From assembly GCF_004684805.1 (NCBI RefSeq), contig NZ_SRID01000022.1, positions 1 through 38,069 of the forward strand: a DNA stretch of 38,069 bases, written 5' to 3'. Shown one piece after another: positions 1 to 7,083 of this stretch. The position numbers were made by a program, and so were the translations under genes. Source of the DNA: Streptomyces palmae. GTDB taxonomy: Bacteria; Actinomycetota; Actinomycetes; Streptomycetales; Streptomycetaceae. Below the pieces are notes generated by a model that saw only the letters and a list, made by a program, of their open reading frames with translations, did no database searches and had not been told where the DNA came from. The first letter of the stretch is position 1. The number at the start of each line of letters is the position of its first letter.

Positions 1-621
1 GCCGTCTCCCGGGCCGGGCCGCTGCTGCGGGGTCGCGGGTGCGCGGGGCGGCTCGCGATGGGTGCCCCCGCCCGAGGGGCCGGAGACGCTGCCGCTGACC
101 GTGGTGCCGTGGTGGTTGCCGCCCCAGAGGTTGGAGACCGGGCCCCCGGCGAACAGTTCGATGCCCGTGAGGGTGCCCATGGCCAGGACGAAGACGGTGC
201 CCGCGGCGAGCGCGGGGCGCTTCCAGCCGCGCAGCCGGGTGCCGTGGACGGTCGCCGCGCCGTACTCCCCGGTGGGGGTGGGCGGCGCCTTCCGGAACGC
301 GGCACCGGATGCGTCCTGCGGCAGGCCCGCGGGCCAGGCCTGTTCCCTGGCCTCCCGCAGTTGTTCCCCGGTGCGGCGGAAGAGGTGCTGGAAGACCGAA
401 CCGCCCGTGGTGGCCACCACGCTCACCACGCCGGCGCCCGCGATCGTGCCGTACACGCCGAGCCTGGAGGCGAGCACCGCCGCGGCCACCGCGGCCAGTG
501 CGCTGCCGGCGACCTGGGCGACGCTCAACTCCAAGCGTCGTTTTTCCGCCTTTCGCGCGCGCCCGGTCGGATTTTCCGCACTTTCGGCTTTGACGTCCAT
601 CTCCTGTCCCTGCTTGAGCAT
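1..621 (-). CDS. Membrane protein of unknown function, C-terminus cut by window edge
   Basis: The reading frame is open from an ATG at 621 to the left edge, so at least 207 residues are present and the stop lies outside. An AAGGGGG ribosome site sits 5 nt before this ATG. A second in-frame ATG at 600 has its purine run too close and is less likely. The first ~27 residues are charged. Hydrophobic stretches follow at roughly residues 29-47 and 49-62, then a soluble part with a basic, Gln/Glu-rich helix, a third hydrophobic stretch near residues 128-150, and a Gly/Ser/His-rich tail. I do not recognise the family; it looks like a small integral membrane protein. It diverges from sepH across a 480-bp region, so the two may share control. 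Function unknown. Confidence 0.7.
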   Translation of the reverse strand, partial: MLKQGQEMDVKAESAENPTGRARKAEKRRLELSVAQVAGSALAAVAAAVLASRLGVYGTIAGAGVVSVVATTGGSVFQHLFRRTGEQLREAREQAWPAGLPQDASGAAFRKAPPTPTGEYGAATVHGTRLRGWKRPALAAGTVFVLAMGTLTGIELFAGGPVSNLWGGNHHGTTVSGSVSGPSGGGTHREPPRAPATPQQRPGPGDG

Positions 622-1101
622 TCATGCCCCCTTGCAGTCAGAAGTGACATCTGAGCGAATCGCGAAGTTCCCTTTCTGGCGCTTCTGTGAAACTTGCCAC
701 CCATCAGCCCCATCAAGATCCGATGCACCACGGCCAACCCGGCCCCCGCCCTCGAACTTGGCTGGCGCGCCGGTCCACCCAAGTGGCCCAAATGGAGTAC
801 TGTGGCGAGCCTTGGCCCCGCCATTCCGTCCGCCCGCCCGGACCCGGAAGGAGGGGCCGAACAGCGGCAACTCAACCGGCGGTGCCGCGACATGGCAGGA
901 GTATCGCTGCACAGAGTGACGATCGTCACTATGAGTTGCGAAACAGGTAACCGTGCCATAACGGCGGATCGGGGCCCAGGCCCGACACGCCGGGCAACTC
1001 GGCAATGTTGTGGCAGGCTGCACCCGGGCAGGCCACACTCGTCTAGCGGGAGAACGGCAGCGACGCACGTGACGTCGGCAGGCACCACCCGGGAGGTCCC
1101 C
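622..1101. other. 480-bp divergent intergenic region upstream of sepH
   Basis: No convincing gene is seen here. The region must hold the promoters of the leftward membrane protein and of sepH. It contains a 16-bp perfect palindrome at 915-930 (entered separately). A TCTAGC element near 1041-1046 could be a -10 box for sepH, but no clear -35 box accompanies it. The stretch from about 650 to 720 is less GC rich than the coding DNA around it, as expected of a promoter region. Confidence 0.5.
915..930. promoter_or_regulatory. 16-bp perfect palindrome, candidate operator
   Basis: AGTGACGATCGTCACT is perfectly self-complementary over 16 bp. It lies 172 bp before the sepH ATG and 294 bp before the divergent gene. 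It resembles a dimeric regulator site. It does not fit the 15-bp BldD consensus, because the spacing between the AC and GT half-sites is 4 rather than 5. The cognate regulator is unknown. Confidence 0.45.
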
Positions 1102-2169
1102 ATGCCCGAACTGCGTGTCGTGGCCGTCAGCAACGACGGCACACGGCTGGTGCTCAAGGCTGCGGACAGCACGGAGTACACGCTTCCGATCGACGAACGG
1201 CTGCGCGCCGCGGTGCGCAACGACCGTGCCCGGCTCGGCCAGATCGAGATCGAGGTCGAAAGCCATCTGCGTCCCCGCGACATCCAGGCGCGCATAAGAG
1301 CCGGAGCCTCCGCGGAGGAAGTCGCCCAGCTCGCCGGCATCCCGGTGGACCGGGTACGCCGCTTCGAGGGCCCGGTGCTCGCCGAGCGCGCCTTCATGGC
1401 CGAACGCGCCCGGAAGACCCCGGTACGCCGCCCCGGCGAGAACACCGGCCCGCAGCTGGGCGACGCGGTCGCCGAACGGCTGCTGCTGCGCGGCGCCGAG
1501 AAGGACACCGCTCAGTGGGACTCCTGGCGGCGGGACGACGGCACCTGGGAGGTGCTGCTGGTCTACCGCGTCGCGGGCGAGCCGCACTCGGCGAGCTGGA
1601 CCTACGACCCGCCCCGGCGGCTGGTCCAGGCCGTCGACGACGAGGCGCGGGCACTGATCGGCGAGACCGACGACACCCCGGAGCCGAGCTTCCCGTTCGT
1701 CCCGCGGATCGCCCGGCTGCCGCGGGACCGGGTACTCGACCGGCCCGAGCGCCCGGAGCGCTCCGATCGGCTGGACCGGCCCGAGCGCCCGGCGATGGGG
1801 GCCGCGATGGAGGCGGACGGGGCGGTCGCCGCGTCCGCCGAGGACGTCGCGGCCGAGCGGGACTCGCTGACCAGCCTGCTGGAGGCGGTGCCCAGCTTCC
1901 GCGGCGATCTGGTCGTCCCCGAGCCGCCGCAGATCGGCACGGTGGAGGAGCCGGACGAGGAGGCCGAGGCGGTGGAGCCGCCGGCGGCCAGCGCCGGAGC
2001 GGCGTACGCCGACGTACTGATGCCGCGCTCGGTGGCGGGCCACCGGGAGCGGTTGATCGGGACCACGGACCGTCAGGCGGAGGCGGACGGGGTCCGCCCC
2101 GGGCGGCGTGCGGCGGTGCCCAGCTGGGACGAGATCGTGTTCGGGACGCGGCGCAAGAAGTCGGACTGA
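1102..2169 (+). CDS. sepH: Cell division protein SepH (DUF3071)
   Basis: This 355-residue protein matches SepH, the actinobacterial FtsZ-associated division factor. In Streptomyces SepH binds FtsZ and promotes its assembly during sporulation septation. The N-terminal DUF3071 domain begins MPELRVVAVSNDGTRLVL and contains a helix-turn-helix-like segment at about residues 57-90 (LRPRDIQARIRAGASAEEVA). A long acidic, Pro/Ala-rich, probably disordered middle includes a short Asp-Arg-Pro-Glu-Arg repeat near residues 213-231. The protein ends in a conserved-looking basic tail, PSWDEIVFGTRRKKSD. The start is fixed by GGGAGG 5 nt upstream of ATG 1102; the frame is open further upstream but without a ribosome site. 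It is monocistronic, ending at the terminator at 2204-2240. Assignment is confident; the role of the HTH in FtsZ binding is family knowledge. Confidence 0.95.
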   Translation: MPELRVVAVSNDGTRLVLKAADSTEYTLPIDERLRAAVRNDRARLGQIEIEVESHLRPRDIQARIRAGASAEEVAQLAGIPVDRVRRFEGPVLAERAFMAERARKTPVRRPGENTGPQLGDAVAERLLLRGAEKDTAQWDSWRRDDGTWEVLLVYRVAGEPHSASWTYDPPRRLVQAVDDEARALIGETDDTPEPSFPFVPRIARLPRDRVLDRPERPERSDRLDRPERPAMGAAMEADGAVAASAEDVAAERDSLTSLLEAVPSFRGDLVVPEPPQIGTVEEPDEEAEAVEPPAASAGAAYADVLMPRSVAGHRERLIGTTDRQAEADGVRPGRRAAVPSWDEIVFGTRRKKSD

Positions 2170-2203
2170 GGGCTGCCCCTCCCGTCATCGAGGCCCGAGC
2201 CCA

Positions 2204-2240
2204 GAGGACTCCGGCGCCCTTGGCGGGCGGCGGAGTCCTC
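2204..2240. terminator. Bidirectional hairpin between sepH and the sulfurtransferase gene
   Basis: A 10-bp perfect outer stem (GAGGACTCCG with CGGAGTCCTC) continues after one G-G mismatch into five more pairs. It lies 34 bp past the sepH stop and in front of the convergent sulfurtransferase 3' end, so it can serve both. Its left arm is identical over 16 nt to the arm of the hairpin at 12089-12124. Confidence 0.85.
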
Positions 2241-2362
2241 GTGCGTTCCCTCGGTCGCTCTCATTCGCTCCCATCGGCCCTCTTGGATCCTGATGGGCCG
2301 CGCCCCTCCCCCGCCCGGCCGTCACCCCTGGTCCGGGGGCCGGGCCGCGGGGTGGGCGACGC

Positions 2363-3199
2363 TCAGACGGATTCCGGGCCGGTGGCCACCGGGCGGGCCG
2401 GGTCGGCGGACCACTCGCTCCAGGAACCGACGTACAGCGCGGCCGGAATGCCGACCGCGGCCAGCGCCAGGACCTGCTGGGCGGCGGAGACGCCCGAGCC
2501 GCAGTAGACGCCGACCTCGGTCCCCTCGGTCACACCGAGCCCGCGGAAGCGCTCGGCCAGCTTCTCGACCGACAGGAATCGGCCATCCGCGTCGAGGTTC
2601 TCGGTGGTGGGGGCGGAGCGCGCCCCGGGGATGTGGCCGGCCACCGGGTCGATGGGCTCGACCTCGCCGCGGTAGCGCTCCGCCGCCCGGGCGTCCAGCA
2701 GCACCCCGCGGCGCGCCAACTCGGCCGCCTCGTCCGCCGTGAGCAGCCGCAACGCTCCGGGGGCGGGGGTGAAGTCGCCCGCCGGGACCTGGGGCTCCTC
2801 GCTGCTGAGCGGGCCGCCGTGCGCGGTCCAGGCGGCCAGTCCGCCGTCCAGCACCCGCACCGACCGGTGCCCGGCCCAGCCCAGCATCCACCAGGCGCGG
2901 GCGGCGGCCCAGCCCTGGGCGGCGTCGTAGACGACCACCTCGCGGTCGGCGGTGATCCCGGCCCGGCGCATCGCCGCGGTGAACACCGAGAGCTCGGGCA
3001 GCGGATGCCGGCCGGCCGGGCCCGGCTTCCCGGCCAGTTCGGCTTCCAGGTCGACGAAGACCGCGCCCGGGATGTGCCCGCCCTCGTAGTCGGGCCGGCC
3101 GTGCGGGGCGCCGAGCCGGTAGCGGACGTCCAGCACGACGGGCGGCAGCTCGGCCGCCAACTCGTCCGCGAGTTGGGATGCGGTGATGATGACAGTCAT
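2363..3199 (-). CDS. Two-domain sulfurtransferase (3-mercaptopyruvate sulfurtransferase type)
   Basis: This 278-residue protein has two tandem rhodanese domains. The N-terminal domain (about residues 8-130) opens with VVLDVRYRLG and contains HIPGAVFVDLEAEL, but lacks the active cysteine. The C-terminal domain (about 150-275) has HIPGAR and the active-site loop YCGSGVSAAQ. The CG(S/T)GV loop is typical of 3-mercaptopyruvate sulfurtransferase (SseA type), whereas thiosulfate-specific rhodaneses carry CRKGV. The expected role is cytoplasmic transfer of sulfur from mercaptopyruvate or thiosulfate to thiol or cyanide acceptors. ATG 3199 (MTVIITASQL) is chosen because GGATGG precedes it by 5 nt; an ATG 9 nt upstream has no room for a ribosome site. 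It is convergent with sepH and divergent from the VOC gene. Substrate preference is inferred from the loop only. Confidence 0.88.
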   Translation of the reverse strand: MTVIITASQLADELAAELPPVVLDVRYRLGAPHGRPDYEGGHIPGAVFVDLEAELAGKPGPAGRHPLPELSVFTAAMRRAGITADREVVVYDAAQGWAAARAWWMLGWAGHRSVRVLDGGLAAWTAHGGPLSSEEPQVPAGDFTPAPGALRLLTADEAAELARRGVLLDARAAERYRGEVEPIDPVAGHIPGARSAPTTENLDADGRFLSVEKLAERFRGLGVTEGTEVGVYCGSGVSAAQQVLALAAVGIPAALYVGSWSEWSADPARPVATGPESV

Positions 3200-3476
3200 G
3201 GGACCCATCCTTGCGTAGACGCGGCTGCGCCGAATGGTCCCCCTACCCCCCGGATGTGTACCGGATCGCTCTCGGCCGGCAACAGGGCGGAAACGGAAGT
3301 GCCGCGCGGAAACGGGCACTCCCCTCCCGGGACGTGCGGGATACGGCGCGGCTGGGACGCGCCGTGCGGCCGGTGGTGCGAACATCTGACCCTGTCCCCT
3401 ACCACCGCCTTCATCACTGAGGAGCCGATCGGCCCGGCGCCGCACGGCTACCACGACGATCCGAGGAGAGTGTGAG

Positions 3477-4247
3477 TTGACCGAGGCACCCGCCCGGTGC
3501 GCACCGGGCACGCCCTGTTGGACGAGTCTGATGGTGCACGACCTGGCCGCGACGCGGGACTTCTACCACGCCCTGTTCGGCTGGGACTTCACGCCCGGAC
3601 CGCGGGAGGCGGGCAGCTGCGTGCGTGCGGTGCGCGGCGGCCACCCGGTGGCCGGAATCGGCACCCTGCCCCCGGAACGGCGGGCGCCCGTCGCCTGGAC
3701 GACCTATCTGGCCTCCGATGACGCCGATGAGACGGCCGAGCAGATCCGTGCCTGCGGCGGCACGGTGGCGGTGGGGCCGCTGGACGCGCAGGAGGCCGGG
3801 CGGTTGGTGATCGCCGCGGACCCGGCGGGCGGGGTGTTCGGGGTGTGGCAGACACGGTCCCGGGTGGGGGCGGTGCGCTCCGGCGCCCTGGGCACTCCCG
3901 TCTGGCACGAGCTGCTCACCCAGGAGACCGCCGCGGTGGGGAAGTTCTACGCCGGTGTCTTCGGCCTCGGGCTGGAGGTGACCGCCGCGGACGCGGACCG
4001 CGGCAGGCTGTCGGTGGGGGGTCGGCCGGTGGCCGGGCTCCAGGGGATGGGCAGCGCCCTGCCGCGGGACCGGGGAACGCACTGGGTGCCGTTCTTCGCG
4101 GTGCGCGACGCGGACGCGGCGGCCCGCACGGCCGTGGACCTGGGTGGGGCGCTGATCCGGCCACCACGGGACGGGGCGATCGGCCGCCGCGCGGTGGTGG
4201 CGGACCCGGAGGGCGCCGTGTTCGCGGTGGTCCGGACGGACGGCTGA
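3477..4247 (+). CDS. VOC-family (glyoxalase-fold) protein with two VOC domains
   Basis: This 256-residue protein is made of two tandem vicinal-oxygen-chelate domains (about residues 12-125 and 137-254). Each shows the family pattern: a start such as PCWTSLMVHDLAATRDFYHA or PVWHELLTQETAAVGKFYAG followed by F-GLGLEVT-like strands, and a C-terminal strand ending in DPAGGVFGVWQ or DPEGAVFAVV. Proteins of this shape in Streptomyces are annotated as VOC or 'hydroxylase' proteins without known substrate; some VOC proteins are metal-dependent enzymes and others bind antibiotics. The start is TTG 3477, with GGAG 8 nt upstream; nearby GTG codons run into stops. It is divergent from the sulfurtransferase gene and convergent with tdk. 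A pair of 43-bp direct repeats begins just after its stop codon. Confidence 0.82.
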   Translation: MTEAPARCAPGTPCWTSLMVHDLAATRDFYHALFGWDFTPGPREAGSCVRAVRGGHPVAGIGTLPPERRAPVAWTTYLASDDADETAEQIRACGGTVAVGPLDAQEAGRLVIAADPAGGVFGVWQTRSRVGAVRSGALGTPVWHELLTQETAAVGKFYAGVFGLGLEVTAADADRGRLSVGGRPVAGLQGMGSALPRDRGTHWVPFFAVRDADAAARTAVDLGGALIRPPRDGAIGRRAVVADPEGAVFAVVRTDG

Positions 4248-4251
4248 CGGG

Positions 4252-4366
4252 CCCCGGTCGGGCCCGCCGGACGCGGCCGCGGTGCGCCCCGGTCAGCTGG
4301 GCCGGTCGCGGCCCCCGGCCAGACCCCGGTCAGGTCCGCCGGACGCGGCCGCGGTGCGTCCCGGTC
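4252..4366. repeat. Two imperfect 43-bp direct repeats after the VOC gene
   Basis: Copies at 4252-4294 and 4324-4366 differ at only 3 of 43 positions and are 72 bp apart. Each contains the core GCCGGACGCGGCCGCGGTGCG. The first copy starts 5 bp past the VOC stop codon, and the pair fills the convergent gap before the tdk 3' end. No stop-proximal hairpin stronger than the repeats is obvious here. Confidence 0.75.
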
Positions 4367-4406
4367 CGTGCCCGGGCGCGGCGGCTCGTCGGCGCGCACC
4401 GCCGGG

Positions 4407-5132
4407 TCACGGTCGTACGAGCGGGCCGCCGTCGGAACACGGGGAAGGCACAGACGACACAGGAGACGCGGAAGAAGCCGGGGACCCGGTGTCCACGGGC
4501 AGCACGTCCGGGGAGAGCGCGGCGGCCCGCGCGGCGGCCGCGGTCATCCGGCGGCGGTGGTGGCGCCGGCACAGCACCTCGTAACCCACCTCGCTGCCGG
4601 GCCGGTTGACGTCCCCGACCACCACCTGGGCCCCCTCGACCACCATCTGCCCGCCCACCGTGCGGGCGTTGTGGGTGGCGCGGGCCCCGCACCAGCACAG
4701 CGCCTCGACCTGGAGCACCTCGATCCGGTCCGCGATCTCGACCAGTCGCTGGGAGCCGGGGAAGAGCTTGGTGCGGAAGTCGGTGGTGATCCCGAAGGCG
4801 AAGACGTCGAGTTCCAGGTCGTCGACGATCCGGGCGAGCTGGTCGACCTGGAGCGGGTCGAGGAACTGGGCCTCGTCCACGATGACGTAGTCCACCCGCC
4901 CGCCCGCCGTGAGGTGGGCGACCACCCGTGCGTACAGGTCCATTCCCTCCGCCGCCTCGACGGCGTCGGTGACCAGCCCCAGCCGGGAGGAGAGCTTGCC
5001 GGCGCCCGCCCGGTCGTCGCGGGTGAAGATCATTCCCTGGAGTCCGCGCGCCGAGCGGTTGTGCTCGATCTGCAGAGCAAGGGTGCTCTTTCCACAGTCC
5101 ATGGTTCCGGAGAAGAACACCAGCTCGGACAT
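4407..5132 (-). CDS. tdk: Thymidine kinase, type II (TK1-like)
   Basis: This 241-residue cytoplasmic salvage enzyme phosphorylates thymidine with ATP. The Walker A loop is SGTMDCGKSTLAL (residues 8-20). Motif VIVDEAQFL (Walker B with the catalytic Glu region) lies near residue 90. The TK1 zinc-binding part is visible as ALCWCGARATHNAR and the later VLCRRHHRRR. The lasso residues before the second Cys pair bind nucleotide in this family. The last ~40 residues form a Ser/Pro-rich tail, longer than in the minimal enzyme and probably disordered. ATG 5132 starts the conserved MSELVFFSG; an ATG 27 nt upstream lacks a ribosome site, and the best purine run (AAAGG) is 13 nt from ATG 5132, which is rather far. 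It follows the phosphodiesterase gene by 79 bp and may be co-transcribed with it. Confidence 0.93.
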   Translation of the reverse strand: MSELVFFSGTMDCGKSTLALQIEHNRSARGLQGMIFTRDDRAGAGKLSSRLGLVTDAVEAAEGMDLYARVVAHLTAGGRVDYVIVDEAQFLDPLQVDQLARIVDDLELDVFAFGITTDFRTKLFPGSQRLVEIADRIEVLQVEALCWCGARATHNARTVGGQMVVEGAQVVVGDVNRPGSEVGYEVLCRRHHRRRMTAAAARAAALSPDVLPVDTGSPASSASPVSSVPSPCSDGGPLVRP

Positions 5133-5211
5133 GGGGGTGGGAACGCCTTTCGTGATCATGCGGCAGGGGCCGCGGCGCGGGTGCGCGTGGCCGGGGAGGT
5201 GCGGGGAGGGA

Positions 5212-6438
5212 TCAGGAACGTACTTCCAGCAGCGGCACCAGCTGCTCGACCGCGGTCATCGAGCCGTGCAGCCCGACCATCGCCGACTCGTTCGGCTCGG
5301 TCTCGGTGGCCACGATCGCGACATCGGCGGCGGCCGCGGCCACCACGTCACCGATCCGCGCGCGCACCCGGTCGTCCACGCCGCCGCCCTGCTCCGGCCG
5401 GCCGAACCAGCCGGCCTCGATGGCCTCGTCCCGGCCGGCCACCCACATCCGGTCGCCGAGCACCTCGCGCCAGACGGCCAGCACATCGGCGGCGGCGCCC
5501 GGGACGGCGTACACATGCCGGGCCCGGCCCTCGCCGCCGAGCAGGGCGACGCCCGCGCGCAGCTCCCAGTCCTCGTCGAAGTCGATCCGGGACTCCGGGT
5601 CGAAGGGGATGTCGATCATGCCGTGGTCGGCGGTGACATAGAGCGCGGAGCGCGGCGGCAGCTGCTCGGCCAGCCGCTGCGCCAACCCGTCCACGTACAT
5701 CAGCTGGCCGCGCCACTCGTCGGAGTCCACACCGAACCGGTGGCCCTTGCCGTCCACCTCGCTGTAGTACGTGTAGACCAGCGAGCGGCCCCCGGCGGCC
5801 AGCTGCCGGGCCGCGAGGTCCATCCGCTCCTCGCCGGAGAGCCGGCCGTGGAAGGTGCCGCCGCTCAGCGCGATCTTGGTGAGCGGGGTCTGCGCGAAGG
5901 CCGGCGCCGAGACCTGGCAGGTGTGCACCCCGGCGGCGTCCGCGAGCTGGAAGACGGTGGGGTAGGGCTGCCAGCGGTAGGGGTCGGTCCACGGCTGCCA
6001 GCGCAGCTGGTTCATCAGCGCACCGGTGGCCGGGTCGGCCACGGTGTAGCCGGGCAGGCCGTGGGCGCCGGGCGGCAGGCCGGTGCCGACCGAGGCGAGC
6101 GAGGTCGCGGTGGTGGAGGGGAAGCCGGCGGTCAGCGGGGTGCCGGTGCCGTTGCCCGAGCTGCTCAGCAGCGAGGTCAGGAAGGGGGCCTCGGCGGGGT
6201 GTTGGCGCAGCAGCTCCCAGCCCAGCCCGTCGATCAGGAAGACGCAGACCCGGTCGGCGGGGGCCAGCTCCAGGCCGGAGCCCACACCCGGGACGCCCTG
6301 CCCGGCCGCGATGGCGGGCAGCAGGTCGGCCAGCGAACCGGTGCCGTAGCGGGGAGCCGGGGCAGTGCGCGGGTCCAGCACGACGGGCTCGTGCCAGCCG
6401 GAGTGGGCGGCCGTGGGGCCCATGGCGAACTCGGGCAT
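5212..6438 (-). CDS. Alkaline-phosphatase-superfamily nucleotide pyrophosphatase/phosphodiesterase
   Basis: This 408-residue protein has the type I phosphodiesterase/nucleotide pyrophosphatase fold. Metal and nucleophile signatures are present in order: FLIDGLGW (first Asp ligand), FPSTTATSLASV (Thr nucleophile region), SEVDGKGHRFG (Asp/His), VTADHGMIDIP (Asp-His) and GLHGS near the C-terminus (His). No signal peptide or membrane segment is seen, so it is probably cytoplasmic, unlike many family members. The natural substrate is unknown; phosphodiester or pyrophosphate bonds are expected. Its ATG overlaps the stop of the DUF5998 gene by one base (TGATG), so translation is probably coupled. 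A second in-frame ATG at 6423 is possible. Gene order places it in a leftward transcription unit with DUF5998 and perhaps tdk. Confidence 0.88.
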   Translation of the reverse strand: MPEFAMGPTAAHSGWHEPVVLDPRTAPAPRYGTGSLADLLPAIAAGQGVPGVGSGLELAPADRVCVFLIDGLGWELLRQHPAEAPFLTSLLSSSGNGTGTPLTAGFPSTTATSLASVGTGLPPGAHGLPGYTVADPATGALMNQLRWQPWTDPYRWQPYPTVFQLADAAGVHTCQVSAPAFAQTPLTKIALSGGTFHGRLSGEERMDLAARQLAAGGRSLVYTYYSEVDGKGHRFGVDSDEWRGQLMYVDGLAQRLAEQLPPRSALYVTADHGMIDIPFDPESRIDFDEDWELRAGVALLGGEGRARHVYAVPGAAADVLAVWREVLGDRMWVAGRDEAIEAGWFGRPEQGGGVDDRVRARIGDVVAAAAADVAIVATETEPNESAMVGLHGSMTAVEQLVPLLEVRS

Positions 6439-7025
6439 CAGCGAGCGCTGTCCGTGGTGGCCTCGGAGAGCGCCTGGGCGAAGGCGAGGGTCTGGCGGAC
6501 GGTGTCCGGGCCGTCACCGGCCTCGCTCACCCGCAGGCTGAGGTCGTCGGCGGTGGACGAGCCGGTGTAGCCGTGGTCGGCCTCGCAGTTGGGGTCCCCG
6601 CAGGCGGCGGGCTCCAGGTCGAGGCGGTTGACCGCGCCCCAGCCGATGGTCAGCACCACCTCGCGGGGCAGCGTGCCCGGGGTGTACGACTCGGGGTTGG
6701 CGACCACCCGGCTGAGCACCACCGAGGAGATCCGGTCCAGCTTGACGGACTCGGTGGAGGTGGTGGCGTACGGCGACGGGGAGGTGTTGTCGGCGGCCTG
6801 CTCGTCGGTGTGGCTCACGATGAACCGGGTGCCGGTCAGCACCAGCACCGTGACATGGCGGCGCACCTCGTTGGAGTCGAAGGTCGTCTCCTGGTGGACC
6901 AGGTACGACAGAACCCGCTCGCCGCCCACGGCGGCCTCCACCGCTTCGGCCACGAGTGCCGGGTAGTAGCCGCTGCGCTCGATGGCCGCGCGCAGCCCCT
7001 GGGTCGTCGTACCGGTCTTCGCCAT
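6438..7025 (-). CDS. DUF5998 family protein
   Basis: This 195-residue protein begins MAKTGTTTQGLRAAIERSGY and matches the actinobacterial family DUF5998, whose function is unknown. It has a predicted mixed alpha/beta globular body with strands such as VTVLVLTGTRFIVSHTDE and VVLTIGWGAVNRLDLEPAAC. The segment CGDPNCEADHGYTG carries two Cys and one His within a dozen residues and could bind metal. No membrane segment is seen. I chose ATG 7025 because GGAG precedes it closely; ATG 7034 gives three more residues and remains possible. The gene is stop/start coupled to the downstream phosphodiesterase and lies 58 bp after the acetyltransferase gene, with a hairpin in that gap. The context suggests a shared cytoplasmic function with the phosphodiesterase, but nothing specific can be claimed. 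Confidence 0.82.
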   Translation of the reverse strand: MAKTGTTTQGLRAAIERSGYYPALVAEAVEAAVGGERVLSYLVHQETTFDSNEVRRHVTVLVLTGTRFIVSHTDEQAADNTSPSPYATTSTESVKLDRISSVVLSRVVANPESYTPGTLPREVVLTIGWGAVNRLDLEPAACGDPNCEADHGYTGSSTADDLSLRVSEAGDGPDTVRQTLAFAQALSEATTDSAR

Positions 7026-7040
7026 GTGCTCCATCCTACG

Positions 7041-7078
7041 GGGCGCGGCGGCCCTCGGGCCCCTCCCCTGCCGCGCCC
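7041..7078 (-). terminator. Hairpin between acetyltransferase and DUF5998 genes
   Basis: A 9-bp perfect stem (GGGCGCGGC at 7041-7049 with GCCGCGCCC at 7070-7078) encloses a smaller GGCCC/GGGCC hairpin. It sits just downstream of the acetyltransferase stop and before the DUF5998 start, so it could terminate or attenuate transcription between them. There is no U-tract, as is usual in Streptomyces. Confidence 0.5.
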
Positions 7079-7083
7079 GCCGG

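Noticed and set aside
915..930. BldD binding site
   Set aside because: The palindrome has 4 bp between the AC and GT half-sites, whereas the BldD consensus needs 5; it is kept only as an unidentified dyad.
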